From an uncultured Bacteroides sp. (GTDB lineage Bacteria; Bacteroidota; Bacteroidia; Bacteroidales; Bacteroidaceae): a stretch of DNA of 34,339 nucleotides. Position numbers and translations under genes: made by a program. Shown one piece after another: positions 1-7,845 of the stretch. The notes beneath the pieces were generated by a model. It made no database searches and had not been told where the DNA came from. It saw nothing but the letters and a program-made list of their open reading frames with translations. The stretch spans positions 1 through 34,339 of the forward strand of contig CAJKXC010000023.1 of assembly GCA_905203765.1 (NCBI GenBank), given 5' to 3'. Position 1 is the first letter of the stretch. Every line of letters starts with the position of its first letter.

Positions 1-19
1 TTTAAGGTTAACAAAGGTT

Positions 20-44
20 GGAGTACAGCGGTACTCCTTTTTTT
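20..44 (+). terminator. Rho-independent terminator upstream of addA
   Basis: A 7-bp perfect inverted repeat (GGAGTAC at 20-26, GTACTCC at 31-37) with a 4-nt loop is followed by seven T (38-44). This is a classic intrinsic terminator for a gene to the left of the window reading rightward. It insulates the addA promoter that follows. Confidence 0.85.
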
Positions 45-79
45 ATGCCCGTACCTCAACTTTTCTCCCGATTTTTGCG

Positions 80-87
80 TACGTTTG
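80..87 (+). promoter_or_regulatory. Bacteroides-type -7 promoter element of addA
   Basis: TACGTTTG at 80-87 fits the Bacteroides sigma-factor -7 consensus TAnnTTTG. A T-rich stretch about 20 nt upstream (60-66) could serve as the -33 element. The expected transcription start (about 94) lies downstream of the TTG at 85, so this element argues for the ATG at 115 as the addA start. Inferred from consensus only. Confidence 0.6.
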
Positions 88-114
88 CAAATAAACTCAT
101 TGCAGCAAATCTAC

Positions 115-3100
115 ATGGAACTATTAGTATATAAAGCCTCTGCCGGTTCGGGGAAGACCTTTACACTGGCTGTGGAGTACATCAAACATCTGATACTCAA
201 TCCGCACGCTTACCGGCAAATACTGGCTGTGACCTTCACCAACAAGGCGACGGCAGAGATGAAGGAACGTATCCTGCAACAGCTTTATGGCATCTGGCAG
301 GGCGACCCTGCTTCCGATGCTTACCTGGCACGTATCAAGGAAGGGGTGAGGGGAATTAAAAGTGAAAAGTTAAGAATGAAAAATGAGGGGGGGGACGAAG
401 ACGAAGAGCTGCGCCGCCGCGCCGGAATGGCATTGCAATATATGCTGCACGATTACAGCCGCTTCCGGGTAGAAACCATCGACTCCTTTTTCCAGTCCGT
501 GATGCGCAACCTTGCCCGCGAACTGGAACTAAGCCCCAACCTGAACATCGAACTGAACAATGCCGAAGTGCTGAGCGACGCCGTGGACAGCCTCATCGAA
601 AAGCTAACTCCCGCCTCCCCCGTACTGGCATGGTTACTGGACTACATCAACGAACGCATTGCCGACGACAAGCGCTGGAACGTATCGAACGAAGTAAAAA
701 GTTTCGGCCGTAACATCTTCGACGAAAGTTACATCGAGCGCGGCGAAGCCCTGCGCCAATGTCTCCGCACCCCCGATACCCTGAAACTCTACCGCGACGT
801 ACTGCGCGAAATGGAAACGGAAGCCCTGGAACAGATGAAAGGTTTCTACGACCAGTTTGAAGGCGAACTGGAAGGACACGCCCTCGTCCCCGAAGACCTG
901 AAAGGCGGCGCCCGCGGCATCGGCAGTTACTTCCGCAAGCTGCGCGACGGCAAGCTGTCCGATAAAGACGTACTGAACGCCACCCTGCAAAACAGCCTCG
1001 CAGATGCCAAGAACTGGGCTACAAAGACCTCCGCCCGCAAAGACGACATTATCCGCCTGGCAGAAAGCAGCCTGATGCCCCTGCTGCAAGATGCCGAACG
1101 GTTGCGCCCCCGCAACAGCCGGACGATAAACAGTTGCCGCCTCTCACTGCAACATCTCAACAAGCTGCAACTCCTCAACCATATAGACGAAGAAGTGCGC
1201 ACCCTCAACCGCGAACACAACCGCTTCCTGCTATCAGACACCAACGCCCTGCTGCACAAGCTGGTGCGCGAAGGCGACTCCTCGTTTGTATTCGAGAAAA
1301 TCGGTGCCAACATACGCAACGTCATGATTGACGAGTTCCAGGACACCAGCCGTATGCAATGGGACAACTTCCGCCTGCTGCTGCTCGAAGGCCTTTCGCA
1401 AGGAGCCGACAGCCTGATTGTAGGAGACGTAAAACAATCCATCTACCGCTGGCGAAACGGAGATTGGGGCATACTAAATCAGTTGACAAGTGAACAAGGG
1501 GACGAGTTGACAAGGGGCTGCGCACCACCTCGTTCCCTTGTCAACTCGTCAACTCGTCAACTCTTCCCCTTCCCTGTCCGCGTAGAAACCCTGAAAACCA
1601 ACCGCCGGAGCGAGACGAACGTAATCCGCTTCAACAACCGGCTGTTCGCCGCTGCGGTAGACTACCTCAACAACCTGCACCTGGATGAGTTGAAAGAAGA
1701 CTGTCTCCCCCTGAAGCGCGCCTATGCCGACGTAGCCCAGGAATCGCCGAAGAGCGAGAAGCGCGGCTACGTCAAAGCCTCCTTTCTGGAACCGGACGAG
1801 GAACACAACTATACCGAGCAAACCCTCCTTGCCCTGGGCGAAGAAGTGGAGAGCCTGCTGCAAGCCGGCGTACAACTGAATGACATCACCATCCTTGTCC
1901 GCAAGAACAAGAACATCCCCCCTATCGCCGACTATTTCGACAAAGAGCTGCACCTGCCCATAGTCTCCGACGAAGCCTTCCGGCTGGACGCTTCCCTCGC
2001 CCTCTGTATGCTGATGGATGCGCTGCGCTACCTGTCGAACCCGGAAGATAAGATTGCAAGAGCATCGCTGATTATGAATTACAAATTACAGATTACGGGA
2101 GAAGGAGAAGCGGATTTGAACGGCATATTGACGGAACATCCCGAAACAGCGCTCCCCGAAGCATTCACCGCCCGCATCGAAGCACTACGCCTGATGCCCC
2201 TCTACGAACTACTGGAAGAACTGTTCAGTCTGTTCGATATGAGCCGCATCGAGAAGCAGGACGCTTACCTCTTCTCCTTCTTCGATGCCGTCACCGAGTA
2301 CCTGCAAAGCAACTCTTCCGAGCTGGACGGCTTTATCCGCTACTGGGACGAGACGCTGTGCAACAAGAACATTCCCAGCGGCGAAGTCGATGGCATCCGC
2401 ATCCTCTCCATCCATAAATCCAAAGGTTTGGAGTTCCACACCGTCCTCATCCCCTTCTGCGACTGGAAGCTGGAGAACGAAACAAACAACCAGCTCGTGT
2501 GGTGCGCCCCTACCTGCGAGCCTTACAATGCTATCAGCCTTGTTCCGGTGACATACTCCGCCACGATGGCTGAATCCGTCTACCGTCCGGACTACCTTCA
2601 CGAGCGCCTGCAACTGTGGGTGGACAACCTGAACCTGCTGTACGTCGCCTTTACCCGCGCCGGAAAGAACCTTATCCTCTGGAGCAAGAAGGAGCAGCGG
2701 GGCACCGTCTCCGAACTCCTTGCCAACACCCTGCCCCTCATAGCCGACCAGGGCGAGGGCAGTTGGGACGAAGAAGCCACCATTTACGAAAGCGGAGCAC
2801 TCTGCCCTTCCGCCGTGCAGAGCGCATCCGCCACGGAACTCCCTGCCGTCAACAAGCTGGCGCAGAAACCCGCCAAACTCCCCGTCCACATGGAGAGCAT
2901 GCTCCACGACATCGAATTCCGCCAGTCCAACCGCTCCGCCGACTTCATTGCCGGAATAGACGAGTCCGAGTCCAGCCAGCGTTTCATCAACCGCGGCCGC
3001 CTGCTCCACACCCTGTTCTCCGCCATCGGGACGGAAGCCGATATAGACGATGCCATCAGCCGCCTGGTCTTCGAAGGCATCATCGGGCGTACCGAAACCG

Positions 3101-3420
3101 AAGAGGAAATACGCCGCCTCACCACCCGTGCCTTCTCCCTGCCCCAAGTCAAGGACTGGTATTCGGGAGAATGGACGCTTTTCAACGAGTGCGACATCAT
3201 CTGGCAGGAGAACGGCGAACTCCGTACCCGCCGCCCGGACCGCGTGATGATGCGCGGCGAAGAGATTGTAGTCGTAGACTTCAAATTCGGCAAGCCCAAC
3301 AAGAAGTACAACAAACAAGTGCAGGGATATATGCAACTCCTCGTCCGCATGGGCTACGCCGCCCCCAACATCAGCGGCTACCTGTGGTATGTGGAAGAAG
3401 AAATAATAGAGAAAGTATAA
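115..3420 (+). CDS. addA: AddA-like ATP-dependent helicase-nuclease (UvrD/REP family)
   Basis: Superfamily 1 helicase with a C-terminal RecB-family nuclease domain, 1101 aa from the ATG at 115. It would unwind and trim double-strand breaks to load RecA, together with the AddB-like protein encoded next. Visible motifs: Walker A ASAGSGKT (residues 8-15), motif Ia-like VTFTNKATAEM, Walker B DEFQD (from residue 406), VGDVKQSIYRWR, motif IV LKTNRRSE, SIHKSKGLEF, motif VI LLYVAFTRAG, and the PD-(D/E)XK nuclease core (D1042 in RRPDRV; D1055 and K1057 in VVDFKFGK). A TTG at 85 would extend the frame but overlaps the promoter element. Oddity: three stretches (about 345-401, 1480-1563, 2062-2101) look like intergenic repeat sequence inserted in frame; all lie between conserved motifs. 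The second follows RWRNGDWGILNQL, just before LKTNRRSE. Family assignment is firm; the subunit name follows from the neighbour. Confidence 0.92.
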   Translation: MELLVYKASAGSGKTFTLAVEYIKHLILNPHAYRQILAVTFTNKATAEMKERILQQLYGIWQGDPASDAYLARIKEGVRGIKSEKLRMKNEGGDEDEELRRRAGMALQYMLHDYSRFRVETIDSFFQSVMRNLARELELSPNLNIELNNAEVLSDAVDSLIEKLTPASPVLAWLLDYINERIADDKRWNVSNEVKSFGRNIFDESYIERGEALRQCLRTPDTLKLYRDVLREMETEALEQMKGFYDQFEGELEGHALVPEDLKGGARGIGSYFRKLRDGKLSDKDVLNATLQNSLADAKNWATKTSARKDDIIRLAESSLMPLLQDAERLRPRNSRTINSCRLSLQHLNKLQLLNHIDEEVRTLNREHNRFLLSDTNALLHKLVREGDSSFVFEKIGANIRNVMIDEFQDTSRMQWDNFRLLLLEGLSQGADSLIVGDVKQSIYRWRNGDWGILNQLTSEQGDELTRGCAPPRSLVNSSTRQLFPFPVRVETLKTNRRSETNVIRFNNRLFAAAVDYLNNLHLDELKEDCLPLKRAYADVAQESPKSEKRGYVKASFLEPDEEHNYTEQTLLALGEEVESLLQAGVQLNDITILVRKNKNIPPIADYFDKELHLPIVSDEAFRLDASLALCMLMDALRYLSNPEDKIARASLIMNYKLQITGEGEADLNGILTEHPETALPEAFTARIEALRLMPLYELLEELFSLFDMSRIEKQDAYLFSFFDAVTEYLQSNSSELDGFIRYWDETLCNKNIPSGEVDGIRILSIHKSKGLEFHTVLIPFCDWKLENETNNQLVWCAPTCEPYNAISLVPVTYSATMAESVYRPDYLHERLQLWVDNLNLLYVAFTRAGKNLILWSKKEQRGTVSELLANTLPLIADQGEGSWDEEATIYESGALCPSAVQSASATELPAVNKLAQKPAKLPVHMESMLHDIEFRQSNRSADFIAGIDESESSQRFINRGRLLHTLFSAIGTEADIDDAISRLVFEGIIGRTETEEEIRRLTTRAFSLPQVKDWYSGEWTLFNECDIIWQENGELRTRRPDRVMMRGEEIVVVDFKFGKPNKKYNKQVQGYMQLLVRMGYAAPNISGYLWYVEEEIIEKV
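345..401 (+). repeat. In-frame AT-rich repeat-like insertion in addA (copy 1)
   Basis: The stretch has the form of Bacteroides intergenic A/T repeats (aattaaaagtgaaaag, then ttaagaatgaaaaatgag, then a run of eight G). It encodes a lysine/glutamate-rich insert (IKSEKLRMKNEGG) between helicase motifs. Its base composition contrasts with the GC-rich coding sequence around it. Comparable strings occur before start codons elsewhere in this window (for example 23065-23083 and 24600-24640). Confidence 0.6.
1480..1563 (+). repeat. In-frame palindromic repeat insertion in addA (copy 2)
   Basis: A perfect 16-bp inverted repeat (GACGAGTTGACAAGGG at 1501-1516, its reverse complement at 1535-1550) with an 18-nt loop, flanked by further partial copies of the unit ttgacaag / cttgtcaactcgtcaactc. 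It is read through in frame as a proline/serine-rich insert (LTRGCAPPRSLVNSSTRQL) between the conserved SIYRWRNGDWG and LKTNRRSE motifs. It resembles a REP-like or minisatellite element domesticated as an interdomain linker. Confidence 0.75.
2062..2101 (+). repeat. In-frame AT-rich repeat-like insertion in addA (copy 3)
   Basis: A short string of gaattacaaattacagattac type, read in frame as IMNYKLQITGEGE between conserved helicase segments. It has the same flavour as AT-rich direct repeats that normally lie between Bacteroides genes. The exact limits are uncertain. Confidence 0.45.
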
Positions 3421-3429
3421 AACAGCCTT

Positions 3430-6318
3430 ATGGAAACATTCCTCCAACTGGTCGCTCAAGACCTTTACACGAAAATAGGAAACGACCTCTCGCGTACCGC
3501 CATCGTTTTCCCCAACAAGCGCGCCAGCCTGTTCTTCAACGAATACCTCGCCGCGCAGAGTGACCGTCCGCTATGGTCGCCCGCCTACGTCAGCATCAGC
3601 GAACTGTTCCGCCAGCTATCGCCCTTGAAGCCCGGCGACCCCATCCGCCTGGTGTGCGAACTCTACAAGGTATTCCGCGAAGAAACCCACAGCGAAGAGA
3701 CGCTGGACGACTTCTACTTCTGGGGCGAACTGCTTATCAGCGACTTCGACGACGTGGACAAGAACCTGGTGGATGCCGACCGCCTCTTCTCCAACCTGCA
3801 AGACCTGAAGAACATCATGGACGACTACGACTTCCTTGACTCCGAACAGGAAGAAGCCATCCGGCAGTTCTTTCAGAACTTCTCCATTGAGAAGCGCACC
3901 GAACTGAAAGCCAAGTTCATCTCCCTTTGGGACAAGCTGGGCGACATCTACCGCCGCTACCGTGCCCGCCTTACCGAACTCGGCATTGCCTACGAAGGCA
4001 TGATGTACCGCCACGTCATGGAGCAACTCGTCCCTGACCGCCTGCGCTACGACCGCTACGTCTTCGTCGGCTTCAATGTGCTGAACCGCGTGGAAACCCG
4101 CTTCTTCCAGCTTCTGCAAGATGCCGGGAAAGCCATGTTCTACTGGGATTACGACATCTTCTACACCCGCCTGCCCCGCGAGCAACAGCCTCCCTACACC
4201 CACGAAGCGGGCGAGTTCATACTCCGCAACCTCGCAGTCTTCCCCAACCAACTGCCGGAAACTGCCTTCGACGTCCTGCGCCGCCCCAAGAACGTACGTT
4301 TCATCTCCGCCCCTACGGAGAATGCCCAGGCGCGTTACCTCCCGCAGTGGATACGCGGATTAGGACTCGACGGGGGAACGAAGGAAAAGGAGAACGCCGT
4401 CGTCCTCTGCAACGAAGCCCTGCTGCTACCCGTCCTCCACTCCATCCCTTCCGAGGTGAAGAACGTCAATATCACCATGGGATTTCCCCTGGCGCAGACA
4501 CCCGTTTACAGTTTCATCAATGCACTGGTAGAGTTGCAGACTGTCGGCTATCATGCAGATACCGGGCGGTATTCCTACGAAACCGTGCTTGCCCTGCTGA
4601 AGCATCCCTACGTCCGTCAGCTTTCCTCTGCCGCCCAAGCCCTGGAACAGCAGTTGACGAAGGACAACCGCTTCTACCCCCTTCCCTCGGAGTTGAAGCA
4701 GGACGCCTTTCTGGAACAAGTCTTTACCCCGCAGAACGGCATTGCCGCCCTGTGCCGCTACCTCACCGAGCTGCTTCGTCTGGTAGCCGTGGTCTATCGC
4801 CGGGAGAAGGATGCCGGGGACATCTTCAACCAGCTATACCGCGAATCGCTGTTCAAGAGCTACACCCTCGTCAACCGCCTCGTCAGCCTCATTGAAACCG
4901 GCGAACTTGCCGGCGTGAGGACAGACACTCTGAAACGTCTGCTGAACCGCCTGCTCACCTCTGCCAACATACCTTTCCACGGCGAACCTGCCATCGGTAT
5001 GCAGGTGATGGGCGTACTGGAAACACGCAACCTCGACTTCCGCAACCTCATCATGCTCTCCCTCAACGAAGGGCAGTTGCCCAAGGCTGGCGGCGATTCT
5101 TCCTTCATCCCCTACAACCTGCGGCGCGCCTTCGGCATGACTACCATCGAGCATAAAAACGCCGTCTATGCCTACTACTTCTACCGCCTCATCCAGCGGG
5201 CGGAGAACGTCACCTTGCTGTACAACACCTCTTCCGACGGACTGAACCGCGGCGAAATGTCCCGCTTCATGCTGCAATTCCTCATAGAGTCTCCGCACGA
5301 CATACGCCGCCAGTACCTCGAGGCGGGGCAGTCGCCCCAGTCGGACCGGGACATCCGTATCGTCAAGACACCGGAGATGCTGGCACAGATGCATCGTACC
5401 TACGACATACGCCTCCACCCCCGCGCCTACTTCTCCCCGTCGGCTCTGAATGCCTACCTGGATTGCCGTTTGAAGTTCTACTACCGCTACGTTGCGGGGC
5501 TGAAAGCACCCGAGGAAGTCAGTGCCGAGATAGATTCCGCCTTGTTCGGAACCATCTTCCACCGTGCCGCCGAGTTGGTGTACCACGACCTCACCGCCCA
5601 CGGAAAAGAGATACGCCGCGAAGACCTGGAGCAACTGTTGAAGAACGACGTCCGCCTTCAAGCCTATGTGGACAGTGCTTTCAAGGAAAAACTCTTCCAC
5701 CTGTCGGCAACGGAGCAATCGGAGTACAACGGCACGCAGCTTATCCACTCCAAAGTCATCGCCTCCTACCTGCGCCAGTTGCTGCGCAACGACCTGCAAT
5801 ACGCCCCCTTCTGCATGGAAGGCATGGAGCAGGAAGTTAGGGAAGTGATGGAAATCTCCACCCCGCAAGGCACCCTTACGCTGCAGATAGGCGGTACCAT
5901 AGACCGCCTGGACAGCAAAGGAGATACCCTGCGCATCGTAGACTACAAAACCGGTGGCACGCCCAAGACACCCGAAAGCATCGAGCAGCTCTTCACCCCT
6001 GCCGACAACCGTCCCAGCTACATTTTCCAGACCTTCCTCTATGCCGCCATCATGTGCCGCCGGCAACCGTTGAAGGTAGCCCCTTCCCTGCTCTACATCC
6101 ACCGGGCAGCTTCCGAAAGCTACTCCCCGGTCATCGAGATGGGAGCGGCGCGACAGGCCAAAATGCCGGTCAACAACTTCGCCTTCTACGAAGACGAGTT
6201 CCGCGAACGCCTGCAAGGACTGCTGCAAGAGATTTACAGCGAAGAAGAGACTTTCAGCCAGACGGAAGATACCAGAAAGTGCGAGTACTGCGATTTCCGA
6301 AGCTTGTGCAAGAGATAG
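3430..6318 (+). CDS. addB: AddB-like PD-(D/E)XK nuclease with Fe-S cluster motif
   Basis: 962-aa partner of the upstream helicase, starting 9 bp after its stop, so almost certainly co-transcribed. The N-terminal part is an inactivated helicase-like fold (no Walker A; FPNKRASLFFNEYL near the start). The C-terminal nuclease domain shows LFGTIFHRAAEL, then D825 (GTIDRLDS), then D838 and K840 (RIVDYKTGG). Four cysteines in the AddB arrangement are visible: C679 (DCRLKFYYRY) and three at the very C-terminus (CEYCDFRSLC, residues about 951-960), which bind a 4Fe-4S cluster in characterised AddB proteins. Length is within the family range for Bacteroidetes. Function: second nuclease strand and recognition subunit of the AddAB break-repair complex. 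No frameshifts seen. Confidence 0.88.
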   Translation: METFLQLVAQDLYTKIGNDLSRTAIVFPNKRASLFFNEYLAAQSDRPLWSPAYVSISELFRQLSPLKPGDPIRLVCELYKVFREETHSEETLDDFYFWGELLISDFDDVDKNLVDADRLFSNLQDLKNIMDDYDFLDSEQEEAIRQFFQNFSIEKRTELKAKFISLWDKLGDIYRRYRARLTELGIAYEGMMYRHVMEQLVPDRLRYDRYVFVGFNVLNRVETRFFQLLQDAGKAMFYWDYDIFYTRLPREQQPPYTHEAGEFILRNLAVFPNQLPETAFDVLRRPKNVRFISAPTENAQARYLPQWIRGLGLDGGTKEKENAVVLCNEALLLPVLHSIPSEVKNVNITMGFPLAQTPVYSFINALVELQTVGYHADTGRYSYETVLALLKHPYVRQLSSAAQALEQQLTKDNRFYPLPSELKQDAFLEQVFTPQNGIAALCRYLTELLRLVAVVYRREKDAGDIFNQLYRESLFKSYTLVNRLVSLIETGELAGVRTDTLKRLLNRLLTSANIPFHGEPAIGMQVMGVLETRNLDFRNLIMLSLNEGQLPKAGGDSSFIPYNLRRAFGMTTIEHKNAVYAYYFYRLIQRAENVTLLYNTSSDGLNRGEMSRFMLQFLIESPHDIRRQYLEAGQSPQSDRDIRIVKTPEMLAQMHRTYDIRLHPRAYFSPSALNAYLDCRLKFYYRYVAGLKAPEEVSAEIDSALFGTIFHRAAELVYHDLTAHGKEIRREDLEQLLKNDVRLQAYVDSAFKEKLFHLSATEQSEYNGTQLIHSKVIASYLRQLLRNDLQYAPFCMEGMEQEVREVMEISTPQGTLTLQIGGTIDRLDSKGDTLRIVDYKTGGTPKTPESIEQLFTPADNRPSYIFQTFLYAAIMCRRQPLKVAPSLLYIHRAASESYSPVIEMGAARQAKMPVNNFAFYEDEFRERLQGLLQEIYSEEETFSQTEDTRKCEYCDFRSLCKR

Positions 6319-6792
6319 CGATGCTTTCATTATTTCTTTCATTGGTCAATAGGCGGCAAAGATAGGGCACAGGTCAAAGGAATACAAATATCCGGTTACG
6401 ATTGGCTGAAAATGAGCAATTTTGTTACAACCGGACAAGGGCTTTAAGTCCGTATTTTTTACGACCATATCTTCAGCCCTATTTGCTATCGTCTGTATCG
6501 CCCTGTTCATAGGAGATACAGAAGGTGGCGAAAAATGTGTTCGACCACATGTTCCGCCACCATATAATAATATATATAAAATAACTAATGCATTAAAATA
6601 CATTATATCTATAAGCCGCAAAACGTTCCGTGACGCTTTTACAAAACAAAATTGTGAGTGTTTTGCAGTAGTTAACACAAAACGAATTGCGGATTTTTAT
6701 TTGTTTTTCTCACCTCTTTAAACACCAATCAAAAGCTATTTAAAACTTCTCTAAATGATGTACTCTTTTTATCTTTGTATAGAAATTAGGGG
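6319..6792. other. Non-coding stretch between addB and the prophage edge
   Basis: No convincing gene. It holds two hairpins: TCTGTATC (6492-6499) with GATACAGA (6515-6522), and GGTGGCG (6524-6530) with CGCCACC (6555-6561) extended internally by ATGTG/CACAT. The sequence from about 6580 to 6720 is AT-rich with recurring short CGCAAAAC / GTTTTGCA / ATTGCGG motifs that could be protein-binding sites. A rightward -7-like element TATCTTTG lies at 6770-6777, directly before the 3' end of the leftward thymidylate-synthase-like gene. A host promoter cut off from its gene by prophage insertion would look like this. No 5-bp target duplication could be identified by eye. Confidence 0.5.
6357..6388 (-). 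promoter_or_regulatory. Leftward promoter antisense to the addB 3' end
   Basis: Read on the minus strand: TTTG (6388-6385), 20 nt, TATCTTTG (6364-6357). This is a full match to the two-part Bacteroides promoter. Transcription would start near 6350 and run leftward through addB in antisense. The long minus-strand frame beginning at 6342 is most likely a shadow of GC-rich addB, so a gene product is not claimed. Confidence 0.5.
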
Positions 6793-7432
6793 CTATACGT
6801 TTAGTTCAAATCGTACATTCTCATTTCCATTGATAAGGCAACGAATGTTTTCTATATTGGTGCTATAAATATGCACATTGGCGAGGAACAACGTTATAGA
6901 TTTCAATGGTAACTCAATCTGTCGGGACATCAAATAAAGATGATATATATCAGCTGGTAGGCCAAGATTTGCATCAGAACTACGCTGATATGCAGATAGC
7001 ACTAGTTCGCCATTGTCTAACTGGAATTGTACCAAGCTCAGGCAGGGTGCTTGGCTGCTTTCTGCACCAGTCTCTCCTAAAAATAATGCGTAGTTCTTAC
7101 TGTTGCGTCTTTCCCTGTTTATCCGAGCAATAAGCGGCGGCAGTTTTTCAAAATAGGTGGGATAACTGTTCACCAAAATGGAACCACAATAGTCCCACCA
7201 ATTAATTCCGACCTCACGATACTTCTCCACACTCCGCTCACCTTGCATAAATAGTTGCAATTCGTTCTTCAGTTTCTTTCTGGCAATATTATGGCCTTTG
7301 AAAATGTCAAGGAAGTCTGACGGAGTTAATGATAACTGTTCATTCAAAAAGGTATTTGATATTCCCTTTCCGATTCAACTGCATCTTTCCAGATGCAAGT
7401 ATTTTATCTAAAATCTCATAGTATTTGTTCAT
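6793..7432 (-). pseudogene. Thymidylate synthase / dCMP hydroxymethylase family, frameshifted
   Basis: Reads as a 212-aa protein if one T is removed from the T5 run (A5 on + at 7346-7350). The 5' part begins MNKYYEILDKILASGK at 7432 and hits a stop; the 3' frame carries the rest. Family signatures: KNELQLFMQGERSVEKY (as in TS ELLWFL.GDTN.KYL), SQAPCLSLVQFQL with the catalytic Cys, AYQRSSDANLGLPADI (phosphate-binding Arg; TS QRS.D..LGLPFNI) and NVHIYSTN. At the position where thymidylate synthases have Asn (LPFNI) it has Asp, the change associated with dCMP rather than dUMP use in T4 dCMP hydroxymethylase. The paired Arg-Arg from the partner subunit is not evident (NSKNYALFL). It lies beyond the tail fibre genes, where phage Mu carries its DNA-modification gene. 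Whether it belongs to the phage or host is unresolved. Confidence 0.7.
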
Positions 7433-7460
7433 AATGCACTAATTTATCAGTTTATTGTTG

Positions 7461-7468
7461 TACTTTTG
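7461..7468 (+). promoter_or_regulatory. Bacteroides -7 element inside an inverted repeat
   Basis: TACTTTTG at 7461-7468 matches TAnnTTTG. It overlaps the left arm of a 9-bp perfect inverted repeat (TTGTTGTAC at 7455-7463, GTACAACAA at 7482-7490) that would bracket the transcription start (about 7475), an operator-like arrangement. A clear -33 TTTG is lacking. Transcription would run rightward into the large hairpin that begins at 7475. Confidence 0.45.
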
Positions 7469-7474
7469 CACTAC

Positions 7475-7564
7475 CACTCATGTACAACAAATGCGTCCCA
7501 ACGCAGCAGAAAGTATAAGCTTTCGGCTGTGCGTTGGGGCGCATCTTGTGTTAGTACGTGAGTG
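7475..7564 (+). repeat. 90-nt near-perfect hairpin (possible small RNA or terminator)
   Basis: Arms pair outward-in as CACTCATGTAC (7475-7485) with GTACGTGAGTG (7554-7564), ATGCG (7491-7495) with CGCAT (7540-7544), CCCAACGCA (7497-7505) with TGCGTTGGG (7530-7538), and GCAGAAAG with CTTTCGGC around a small AT loop. It lies just past the last late-operon gene, so it could terminate leftward transcription, but no U-tract follows. The promoter element ending at 7468 would start an RNA almost exactly at the foot of the stem. Confidence 0.6.
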
Positions 7565-7614
7565 ATATCCTTACTAACAGGTCGAGGGCTTTTTATTTTC
7601 CCCATATCCATAGT

Positions 7615-7845
7615 TTAATTATTAATACTACTCATATCCTGCAACTGCTCGGCAAGCCTCTGTTCCTCCGTGATTCTCTGTCGTTCTTCCTCAATAGACT
7701 TGGCTTCTTCTTCCGGTATCTCCCGCCAGTTGTCGGGGAAGTCGCTAATGCCGAGATACAACTCCTTAGCGAATATCATGCTCTCAATGGGTGTTTCTTG
7801 GGCTTGGGTATATACATACCCGTCGCTTGCTGTTATCTTTCTCAT
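7615..7845 (-). CDS. Small hypothetical protein, last gene of the late operon
   Basis: 76 aa, N-terminus MRKITASDGYVYTQ, glutamate/arginine-rich helical C-terminal half (EEEAKSIEEERQRI). The start overlaps the stop of the preceding leftward gene by 4 bp, indicating translational coupling. I do not recognise a domain. Similar short proteins with an N-terminal KITASDG.VY segment sit at the end of Bacteroides phage fibre operons, so an accessory tail role is plausible by position only. Confidence 0.65.
   Translation of the reverse strand: MRKITASDGYVYTQAQETPIESMIFAKELYLGISDFPDNWREIPEEEAKSIEEERQRITEEQRLAEQLQDMSSINN

Noticed and set aside
85..114. TTG at 85 as the addA start
   Set aside because: Lies inside the probable promoter -7 element and upstream of the expected transcript start; ATG 115 gives the usual N-terminus before Walker A.
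2209..3459. Long minus-strand frame (416 aa) opposite addA
   Set aside because: Shadow of GC-rich codons; repetitive Val/Gly/Ala/His composition, no motif, no promoter.
4834..6342. 502-aa minus-strand frame opposite addB, with a promoter in front
   Set aside because: Composition of a shadow frame; addB on the other strand has clear catalytic motifs. The promoter alone is kept as a finding.
7471..7611. 46-codon minus-strand frame through the large hairpin (MDMGKIKSPRPVSK...)
   Set aside because: Coincides with the palindrome, which forces complementary codons; no homologue known. Kept only as a remark.
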